From Thermaerobacillus caldiproteolyticus (GTDB lineage Bacteria > Bacillota > Bacilli > Bacillales > Anoxybacillaceae), in contig NZ_JACDUT010000001.1 in assembly GCF_013761245.1 (NCBI RefSeq), positions 124,001 through 188,000 on the forward strand: DNA of 64,000 nucleotides, given 5' to 3'. Below the pieces are notes generated by a model, which ran no database searches, had not been told where the DNA came from, and was given only the letters and a program-made list of their open reading frames with translations. Each line of letters starts with the position of its first letter. Position 1 is the first letter of the stretch. Of the stretch, positions 58,401 to 64,000 are shown one piece after another. A program made the position numbers and the translations under genes.

Positions 58401-58989
58401 AGTCTTTGACAAACGGCATCACATAACAATTAAAATACGTCACTTCCGTACCTGATCCGGCACCGTAAAGCACGCGCCCCGCCGGAACAAAATTCAAATT
58501 GACAAGTTCTTGATAAAATTTTTCAAACCATTCTTTTCGTTTTTCTTCTGTTTTTTCGACAGCGGAAAGACCTGTCGCATTCCGTTTCGCGATTTGTTCA
58601 TAAAAAATTTCAAGCGGCTTATCAATCGTATCGAGTGAGCGGACGACAATGCCTGTTTCTGCTTCTTCTCCTTCTAATACATTCCGATACTCTTCTTCAA
58701 CGAGCACTTGTGCCTTTTTACTTTCCCAATCAATATCGACAATAAAGCCGAGTCCGCGGGCTGGAAATTTCGGATCCTCTTTTACGGTGAGCACAACAAA
58801 GTCGCCGACACTTAGCGTCAACTTTTCTGTGTCTTTAAAGGAATAGCGGTCTAACATCACTAAACGGGAAACGCCTTTATGGGTGATATGCATATCCTCA
58901 GTAATCGGATGTACTTGTGGAAAAAGGCGAATATCCTCATTCAGTTTTTCAATATTAATACTCATTTTTTCCGAAGACACCACCGTCAT
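55477..58989 (-). CDS. nrdJ: Class II (B12-dependent) ribonucleotide reductase, split by two group I introns
   Basis: Makes deoxyribonucleotides with adenosylcobalamin, independent of oxygen. Three exons (58204-58989, 57199-57849, 55477-56610) join in frame to 856 residues, normal for the family. Exon 1 ends LVEQGGSR, exon 2 begins RGAQMIML and ends NPCG, exon 3 begins EQPLAPYSVCNL. The NPCGE motif holds the radical-bearing cysteine (Cys478) and glutamate. Exon 3 also has VAPTGSTGTMVG and ends in a four-cysteine zinc-like tail (CPVCREG, CNTCTSCG). Without splicing only the 262-residue N-terminal piece could be made. Two NrdR boxes lie upstream. Confidence 0.93.
56611..57198 (-). other. Group I intron 2 in nrdJ (588 nt) with homing endonuclease relic
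   Basis: It follows a U (GGU, glycine 479) and ends in G. P1 can form: exon CGUGUGGU pairs with intron GCCUCACG (57182-57189) with one internal mismatch and a U.G wobble at the splice site, as required. The 3' half is a chain of hairpins, e.g. CTAACGG/CCGTTAG, CTATCGG/CCGATAG and CATTAGAC/GTCTAATG. I could not place P7 with certainty. It interrupts the active-site motif between NPCG and E. The internal endonuclease frame is degenerate. Confidence 0.82.
56786..57057 (-). pseudogene. Degenerate GIY-YIG homing endonuclease in intron 2
   Basis: Two short frames overlap by ATGA. The first (57057-56932, 41 codons) reads GSIYVIRNVINGKCYVGQT, then RLKQH: the paired GIY/YIG motifs and catalytic-arginine region. 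The second (56935-56786, 49 codons) reads EEEKLKIAQLYRDGLSTKEI then AAMLNRSERGIRRY, a helix-turn-helix like the C-terminal DNA-binding repeats of such enzymes. The rest of the nuclease domain, including the metal-binding glutamate, is missing. The intron can probably splice but no longer home by itself. Confidence 0.82.
57850..58203 (-). other. Group I intron 1 in nrdJ (354 nt, no ORF)
   Basis: All signature parts are visible on the minus strand. P1: exon CUCCCGU pairs perfectly with intron GCGGGAG (58181-58187), U.G wobble at the 5' splice site. P element near 58153-58169 (GAATTGCTGGGATACCC). Q at 58061-58082 (ends CAGCAGCCAAGC). R at 58021-58039 (GGTTCAGAGACTATCGAAA). S at 57921-57933 (GATGATATAGTCC); GACUA of R and UAGUC of S form P7. 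The last intron base is G. Removal joins GGSR to RGAQM in frame. No endonuclease gene. Confidence 0.93.
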
Positions 58990-59090
58990 TTTCCAATCTC
59001 TCCTCTTCTTTCTAATTCTACATCATATTTCTGCCTGCATATTCTGTCTAGTTTAAGTTACCATATCGTCCTAAAAGAAATCAACAAAAA

Positions 59091-59106
59091 AACAATATAT
59101 AGTATG
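59091..59106. promoter_or_regulatory. NrdR box 1
   Basis: AACAATATATAGTATG, close to the NrdR consensus (ACACwATATATwGTGT). About 100 bp upstream of nrdJ. Confidence 0.7.
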
Positions 59107-59121
59107 ATTTTTTTAATAATA

Positions 59122-59137
59122 CATACTATATATTGTG
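59122..59137. promoter_or_regulatory. NrdR box 2
   Basis: CATACTATATATTGTG, starting exactly 31 bp (about three helical turns) from box 1, the spacing known for paired NrdR boxes. The two boxes are also inverted repeats of each other. A TTGACC-N17-TATGTA promoter on the minus strand runs through box 2, so NrdR binding would block it. Confidence 0.72.
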
Positions 59138-59296
59138 TTTTAGGTCAATTATTTATCATTTTGTCAAATCAAAAAAACAATAGAAAATGGCGAAAAAAGG
59201 AGGGAATCGCCAAAATTCCATCCTTTTTGCCGACAAATGAAACATTTTCAAGGTTGCCGAAAGAGGAGAAAAATGAATGCCGCTTCATACCGCACT

Positions 59297-60133
59297 TTAT
59301 CGTCTAAAATTCCATTCGTCGCTTTCATATTTTTTTCTAGCGAGCTCGTTGACGTACTCTATTTCTTCTTCCGATAACACATATGGCTCCAAAATGATGT
59401 CAAGCCCCTGCTCGAAGCCTTTATAAAACGCTTCTTTGGCTTCTTCGATCGTTACTTTTCGATCCGTTAATTCATTGATTGCGACTGCTTTATGTTTAAA
59501 ATTGCGCTGCAGACGCTCTTTCACACGTTCATTTGGATATTTAAACAGACTAAACAATAGCTCCTCATCTAGGTCAAGCAAAATCGAACCGTGCTGTAAA
59601 ATGACGCCCTTTTGTCTTGTTTGCGCACTTCCCGCCACTTTTCTTCCTTCGACAACAAGCTCGTACCAAGATGGAGCATCAAAGCAAACAGCGGAACGCG
59701 GATTTTTCAAGTCCGCTTTTTCTTGTTCTGTTTTCGGAACAGCAAAATAGGCGTCCAATCCTAGCAGGCGAAATCCTTCTAAAATACCTTGGGAGATAAC
59801 GCGATAGGCTTCTGTCACCGTTTTCGGCATGTCAGGATGTTCCTCGGAAACGATGACGCTGTACGTTAATTCTTTGTCGTGAAGAACGCCACGTCCGCCT
59901 GTCGGTCTTCTGACAAAACCAAGTCCATGTTTTTTAACCGCATCCATATCAATCTCTTTTTCGACTTTTTGAAAATATCCAATCGACAATGTCGGCGGAT
60001 TCCAACCGTAAAACCGAATCGTCGGCGGAATTTTTCCTTCGCTATGCCAATCAAGCAGCGCTTCATCAAGCGCCATATTAAACGCTGGAGAACAATAACC
60101 AGAGTCAATAAATCGCCATCTTTCTTTTTCCAT
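59297..60133 (-). CDS. lipM: Octanoyl-[acyl carrier] protein N-octanoyltransferase LipM
   Basis: Moves octanoate from acyl carrier protein to GcvH, the first step of lipoate synthesis in Bacillus. A 278-residue cytoplasmic protein of the biotin/lipoate ligase fold. Motifs: [12 protein letters not shown] (about 76), [15 protein letters not shown] with the catalytic cysteine (about 150), and [21 protein letters not shown]. Same length as YqhM of B. subtilis and next to yqhL. The target system (glycine cleavage genes) lies 800 bp away. Confidence 0.93.
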   Translation of the reverse strand: MEKERWRFIDSGYCSPAFNMALDEALLDWHSEGKIPPTIRFYGWNPPTLSIGYFQKVEKEIDMDAVKKHGLGFVRRPTGGRGVLHDKELTYSVIVSEEHPDMPKTVTEAYRVISQGILEGFRLLGLDAYFAVPKTEQEKADLKNPRSAVCFDAPSWYELVVEGRKVAGSAQTRQKGVILQHGSILLDLDEELLFSLFKYPNERVKERLQRNFKHKAVAINELTDRKVTIEEAKEAFYKGFEQGLDIILEPYVLSEEEIEYVNELARKKYESDEWNFRR

Positions 60134-60419
60134 CTTTCAACCCTTCTTTATCTTTGAATTCGCGCTTACTAGTTTAACAAACAAAACGAATCATGGAAAG
60201 AAAAACGCTATCGGGGGTGAATGACAAACAAAAATAAAGAAAGAGGATTCTCTTCTTGCTAATAGTAATAAGCTATTACTCTTAAGAAAGAAGGCTCCTC
60301 TATGATGAAAGATACTACGTTTCCAAGGAATTTAAAAGAGCTATGGAAAATGCTTTGCTTCTCAAAGATAACGCTTATATAATAGAAGTTGTCGAATGAA
60401 GAAAAAGGGGGCTACACTC

Positions 60420-60791
60420 GTGACAGTACTACTCATTGTCCTCGGTGCGATTATTGTCTATTCCGTCGTGACATATCTCATGCAGCGAAAAATGGTGAAA
60501 GCGCTGACGGAAGAGGAGTTTCGTGCTGGTTATCGCAAAGCGCAACTAATCGATGTTCGCGAGCCGGATGAATATGCAGCTGGCCATATTTTAGGAGCAC
60601 GTAATATTCCACTTACGCAATTGCGTCTGCGTATGAAAGAATTACGAAAAGATCAACCGATTTATTTATACTGTCAAAGCGGACTGCGCAGTGGCCGTGC
60701 CGCCCAAATACTTTACCGAAAAGGATATCGCGACCTTTACCATTTAAAAGGCGGCTTTAAACAATGGACAGGGAAAGTGAAGAAAAAATAG
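60420..60791 (+). CDS. yqhL: Rhodanese-domain membrane protein YqhL
   Basis: A 123-residue protein with one N-terminal membrane helix (LLIVLGAIIVYSVVTYLM) and a rhodanese domain: LIDVREPDEYAAGHILGARN and the active loop YCQSGLRSG with the persulfide-forming cysteine. The GTG at 60420 has AAAGGGGGC seven bases upstream, whereas the ATG at 60396 has none. Sulfur-transfer role inferred from the fold. Confidence 0.88.
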   Translation: MTVLLIVLGAIIVYSVVTYLMQRKMVKALTEEEFRAGYRKAQLIDVREPDEYAAGHILGARNIPLTQLRLRMKELRKDQPIYLYCQSGLRSGRAAQILYRKGYRDLYHLKGGFKQWTGKVKKK

Positions 60792-60827
60792 AGATTCACC
60801 GGGTTATGGTGGATCTCTTATTTTTTA
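60791..60827 (+). terminator. Terminator of yqhL
   Basis: GAGATTCACC and GGTGGATCTC (one mismatch) around GGGTTAT, then TTATTTTTTAG. Confidence 0.85.
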
Positions 60828-60908
60828 GTTTGTCTTCACAACACATAAGTTTTTATACTGTTCGGTTTATCGACTGTAAAGCTCGCCATATTCCTCGATA
60901 ATATTTAC

Positions 60909-60945
60909 AAAAAACGATTCACCCACAATGGGATGAATCGCTTTT
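60909..60945 (-). terminator. Terminator of gcvPB
   Basis: On the minus strand AGCGATTCATCCCA and TGGGTGAATCG pair around TTG-rich sequence and are followed by six T. Confidence 0.85.
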
Positions 60946-60953
60946 TCTATTTT

Positions 60954-62411
60954 CTACCGTTTTTGATAGCGCAAGATTGGCTTGCGCGCTGCGGTAGTTT
61001 CGTCTAACCGTTTGACAACGGTAGTATGTGGTGCTTCTTGAACGATTTCTGGATTTTCTTCGGCTTCTTTAGCGATTTGAATCATCGCATCAATAAAAGC
61101 ATCTAACGTTTCTTTTGATTCTGTCTCCGTCGGCTCAATCATCATGCACTCTTCGACAATGAGCGGGAAATAAATCGTTGGCGGATGGTAGCCGAAATCT
61201 AAGAGCCGCTTTGCAATATCAAGCGTACGCACACCCAATTTCTTTTGCCGTTTGCCGGACAAGACAAACTCGTGTTTGCAATGACGATCATATGGCAAGT
61301 CGTAATACTCGGCTAAACGGCGCATCATGTAGTTGGCATTTAATACGGCGTATTCCGTAACCGCTTTTAAGCCGTCCGGACCCATGGAGCGAATATACGT
61401 ATACGCACGAACGTTAATGCCGAAGTTGCCGTAAAATGGTTTTACGCGACCGATTGCTTGCGGTCTGTCGTAGTCAAGATAGTAGCCATTTTCTCCTTTT
61501 GAGACGACCGGTTTTGGCAAAAATGGAATCAAATCCTCTTTGACGCCGACTGGACCAGAACCTGGACCGCCACCGCCGTGAGGACCGGTAAACGTTTTAT
61601 GAAGGTTCAAATGCACGACGTCAAAACCCATATCCCCCGGTCTTGCTTTGCTTAATACGGCGTTTAAGTTCGCACCATCATAGTACAGTTTTCCGCCGGC
61701 CTCATGAACGATTTGTGCCATTTCTAAAATGTTTTCTTCAAATAAGCCAAGTGTGTTCGGATTCGTTAACATAAGTGCGGCTGTATCTGGGCCGACGACG
61801 CGTTTTAAGTCTTCTAAATCGACTAAACCGCTTTCTGTTGATTTCACCGTAATCGTTTCAAAACCTGCCACCGTAGCCGAAGCTGGGTTTGTTCCGTGCG
61901 CGGAGTCCGGAACAATGACCTTTGTGCGCTTATAATCGCCGTTTGCTTCGTGATATGCACGAATCATCATTAAGCCAGTCCATTCTCCATGCGCCCCTGC
62001 CGCCGGTTGCAATGTTACGGCATCCATGCCGGTAATTTCTTTTAAATGCTCTTGCAGATCATACATTAACTCAAGCGCTCCTTGTACCGTTTCTTCCGGC
62101 TGAAGCGGATGAATATGCGCAAATCCAGGCAGGCGGGCGACGTTTTCGTTGATTTTCGGATTGTACTTCATCGTACAAGATCCGAGCGGATAAAAGCCGG
62201 AATCGACGCCGTGATTACGCTTCGATAACGCGGTGTAATGGCGCATAATATCAAGTTCAGACACTTCCGGAAGTTCTGGTTCTTCCGTACGAATGTAATC
62301 GGCTGGAATCACTTTCTCGATGTTCAGTTCAGGAACATCAAGTGCCGGCAAACTATAACCGATACGATCAGGTTTGCTGAGTTCGAAAATAAGTGGTTGA
62401 TCTTTACGCAT
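60954..62411 (-). CDS. gcvPB: Glycine dehydrogenase (decarboxylating), subunit 2
   Basis: PLP-carrying half of the split P-protein of the glycine cleavage system; decarboxylates glycine and passes aminomethyl to lipoyl-GcvH. 485 residues. The PLP lysine is in [20 protein letters not shown] (about 270). Other motifs are [12 protein letters not shown] and [12 protein letters not shown]. Overlaps gcvPA by 8 bp, giving coupled equimolar synthesis. Ends at a terminator, so it is the last operon gene. Confidence 0.97.
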   Translation of the reverse strand: MRKDQPLIFELSKPDRIGYSLPALDVPELNIEKVIPADYIRTEEPELPEVSELDIMRHYTALSKRNHGVDSGFYPLGSCTMKYNPKINENVARLPGFAHIHPLQPEETVQGALELMYDLQEHLKEITGMDAVTLQPAAGAHGEWTGLMMIRAYHEANGDYKRTKVIVPDSAHGTNPASATVAGFETITVKSTESGLVDLEDLKRVVGPDTAALMLTNPNTLGLFEENILEMAQIVHEAGGKLYYDGANLNAVLSKARPGDMGFDVVHLNLHKTFTGPHGGGGPGSGPVGVKEDLIPFLPKPVVSKGENGYYLDYDRPQAIGRVKPFYGNFGINVRAYTYIRSMGPDGLKAVTEYAVLNANYMMRRLAEYYDLPYDRHCKHEFVLSGKRQKKLGVRTLDIAKRLLDFGYHPPTIYFPLIVEECMMIEPTETESKETLDAFIDAMIQIAKEAEENPEIVQEAPHTTVVKRLDETTAARKPILRYQKR

Positions 62412-63750
62412 GAATATCCCCCAATTCCTTCACAAGCGTGTCAATTTCTTCTTTTGTCCGCAATTCTGTTACCGCAATTAGCATATGGTTTTCCAGCTCC
62501 GGATAATCGTGTCCGACATCGTATCCGCCGATAATCCCTTTTTCAAGCAGGCGCTTGTTGACTTCCTTGACAGGCTGATCAAGGCGGACAACGAACTCAT
62601 TAAAGAACGGTCCCGTAAACGGCACGTCGAAGCCATGTTCAACCAACTGCGCTTTCGCATAATGCGCTTTTTGAATGTTCATCGTTGCCATTTCTTTTAC
62701 GCCTTTTTTGCCGAGTGCTGTCATTGCAACAGAAGCAGCTAAAGCATTTAACGCTTGGTTGGAGCAAATATTCGATGTGGCTTTATCGCGGCGAATATGT
62801 TGTTCACGCGCTTGCAGCGTTAAGACGAAACCGCGGCGTCCTTCTTCATCGGTCGTTTGGCCGACGAGGCGCCCCGGAATCTTTCGCATAAGCGCCGATT
62901 TTACGGCAAAGTATCCGCAATGCGGTCCGCCAAATTGCGTTGGAATTCCGAAGACCTGAGCATCACCAACAACGATGTCTGCTCCAAACTTGCCCGGCGG
63001 GGTTAATATGCCAAGGGCAAGCGGATTGCTTGCGACAACGAACATGCTTTTTCCTGCATGAGCAATCAGTTCAATGTCTTTTAGCGGTTCAATTTGTCCG
63101 AAAAAGTTCGGATACTGGACAATAACACAGGCAACTTGGTCATCCATTTCGGCTTGTAACGCTTCAAGATCAGTCACACCGTTTTGAATTGGAAGCTCAA
63201 TGACTTCAAGCCCCGGTCCTTTCGCGTACGTCTTCACAACGTCGCGATATTCTGGATGAACGGCTTTCGATAGAAGCACTTTTTTCTTTTTCGTATGCGC
63301 TGTACTTAACAATGCCGCTTCGGCAAGCGCGGTACCGCCATCGTACATCGAAGAGTTGGCGACATCCATTCCCGTCAATTCACAAATCATCGTTTGGAAT
63401 TCAAAAATCGCTTGCAATTCCCCTTGTGAAATTTCCGGCTGATACGGTGTATAGGCTGTATAAAATTCCGAACGGGAAATAACATGGTCGACAATGATAG
63501 GAATGTAGTGATCGTATACTCCTGCGCCAAGAAACGAAGTATAACGTTTAATGTCGGCATTTTTTGCAGCAAGTGCTGTTAACTCCTTCATTAATTCCGG
63601 TTCTGATTTCGCTTTTTTAATATGATAGTCACGATTAAAGCGCACGCTTTCTGGAATATCGGAAAACAGTTCATCTATCGAGTCAACGCCAATTACTTTC
63701 AGCATCTCTTGTTTATCTTCTTCCGTCATCGGCAAATAACGATGAAGCAT
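62404..63750 (-). CDS. gcvPA: Glycine dehydrogenase (decarboxylating), subunit 1
   Basis: Non-PLP half of the P-protein heterotetramer. 448 residues, with [54 protein letters not shown] and [15 protein letters not shown], all family hallmarks. Lies 21 bp after gcvT and overlaps gcvPB. In Bacillus the gcvT-PA-PB operon is controlled by a glycine riboswitch ahead of gcvT, which would lie outside this window. Confidence 0.97.
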   Translation of the reverse strand: MLHRYLPMTEEDKQEMLKVIGVDSIDELFSDIPESVRFNRDYHIKKAKSEPELMKELTALAAKNADIKRYTSFLGAGVYDHYIPIIVDHVISRSEFYTAYTPYQPEISQGELQAIFEFQTMICELTGMDVANSSMYDGGTALAEAALLSTAHTKKKKVLLSKAVHPEYRDVVKTYAKGPGLEVIELPIQNGVTDLEALQAEMDDQVACVIVQYPNFFGQIEPLKDIELIAHAGKSMFVVASNPLALGILTPPGKFGADIVVGDAQVFGIPTQFGGPHCGYFAVKSALMRKIPGRLVGQTTDEEGRRGFVLTLQAREQHIRRDKATSNICSNQALNALAASVAMTALGKKGVKEMATMNIQKAHYAKAQLVEHGFDVPFTGPFFNEFVVRLDQPVKEVNKRLLEKGIIGGYDVGHDYPELENHMLIAVTELRTKEEIDTLVKELGDIHA

Positions 63751-63771
63751 AGCACATTCTCTCCTTTTCCT

Positions 63772-64000
63772 TTATTTCGCACGCTTATAAAATGGTGTCT
63801 CCACCACTTTCGCTTTTAAGCGTCTGCCGCGAATATCAACTTCCACTTCGGTATCAAGAGTTGAAAATTCCGTTTTAATTAATGCTAATCCAATGTTTTT
63901 CTTCAATGTCGGCGATTGTGTTCCTGTAGTAATAACACCGATTTCCTCATCTCCGGAAAATACTTGATATCCATGACGCGGAATGCCTTTGTCGATCATT
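63772..64000 (-). CDS. gcvT: Aminomethyltransferase (T-protein), C-terminal part
   Basis: The last 75 codons of the T-protein, which takes the aminomethyl carbon from GcvH to tetrahydrofolate, releasing ammonia. The piece contains [20 protein letters not shown], the [15 protein letters not shown] signature and ends [11 protein letters not shown]. The gene enters from the right edge; start and upstream riboswitch are not visible. Confidence 0.95.
   Translation of the reverse strand, partial: MIDKGIPRHGYQVFSGDEEIGVITTGTQSPTLKKNIGLALIKTEFSTLDTEVEVDIRGRRLKAKVVETPFYKRAK

Noticed and set aside
55477-58989. nrdJ as three separate genes or a pseudogene with frameshifts
   Set aside because: The three frames join at exact positions that obey group I splice rules (U before, G at the end, P1 pairing), and the joined protein has normal length with no missing residues.
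60300-60390. A 26-codon plus-strand mini-gene before yqhL
   Set aside because: No recognisable product and no proper ribosome-binding site; a neighbouring frame is equally open without a start.
1-64000. CRISPR arrays, tRNA, rRNA, T-box or other riboswitches
   Set aside because: No spaced short-repeat array, cloverleaf or riboswitch core was recognised. The expected glycine riboswitch of gcvT would lie beyond the right edge.

Overview
The window is a piece of a Bacillaceae chromosome, most likely from the thermophilic Geobacillus/Parageobacillus/Anoxybacillus group. This is inferred from the whole spo0A-spoIVB-recN-argR-tlyA-dxs-ispA-xseBA-folD-nusB-yqhY-accCB-spoIIIA-efp-yqhT-yqhS gene order, which follows Bacillus subtilis gene for gene, together with a B12-dependent ribonucleotide reductase, SplB and LipM. 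No rRNA, tRNA or CRISPR array was seen.

Layout. 1-5200 (minus): branched-chain amino acid catabolism, with buk (cut by the window edge), bcd and ptb behind a sigma-L promoter, then the activator bkdR. 5200-8300: yqzF, a GDPD phosphodiesterase, a YycC-like peptide, a frameshifted MFS exporter and its MarR regulator. 8643-23038: an integrated, decayed, prophage-like island. 22946-49446: the conserved sporulation and housekeeping block (spo0A, spoIVB, recN, argR, isoprenoid and lipid precursor genes, the spoIIIA operon, efp, aroQ, yqhQPO, mntR, splB). 49700-54633: an ABC exporter with a two-component system, then an OFA-type MFS carrier. 54895-60791: a yunG relic, nrdJ with two group I introns, lipM and yqhL. 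60954-64000: gcvPB, gcvPA and gcvT (cut by the window edge).

The main discovery is the island. It sits at the 3' end of spo0A, the master sporulation regulator. A 22-bp exact direct repeat (8643-8664 and 23017-23038) bounds about 14.4 kb. A decayed tyrosine integrase lies just inside the spo0A end. At the far end lies a displaced second copy of the last 30 Spo0A codons, diverged from the copy now in use. The simplest reading is that integration replaced the C-terminal 23 codons of spo0A with island-encoded ones and pushed the original end 14 kb away. The island carries phage relics (tail tape measure end, small phage genes), a holin-like type I toxin with a probable antisense RNA, and a surface-glycan cargo: a GT4 glycosyltransferase with an acidic tandem-repeat tail, an overlapping gene for a 6 x 49-residue repeat protein, an NAD-dependent epimerase, a DUF1796 protein and a PseB/CapD-like dehydratase. 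It also holds a Rep-like relic beside iteron-like repeats and several broken genes.

The second discovery is nrdJ. It looks broken into three reading frames but can be rebuilt as one 856-residue class II ribonucleotide reductase interrupted by two group I introns. Both introns show a P1 pairing with the U.G wobble at the 5' splice site and a terminal G. Intron 2 cuts the catalytic NPCGE motif and carries the remains of a GIY-YIG homing endonuclease. Upstream lie two NrdR-type boxes exactly 31 bp apart.

How the genes work together: bkdR with sigma-L drives ptb-bcd-buk. SpoIVB, Spo0A and SpoIIIAA-AH are successive parts of the sporulation programme, and SplB protects the resulting spores. LipM makes the octanoyl precursor of lipoate that the glycine cleavage system (gcvT-PA-PB) needs.
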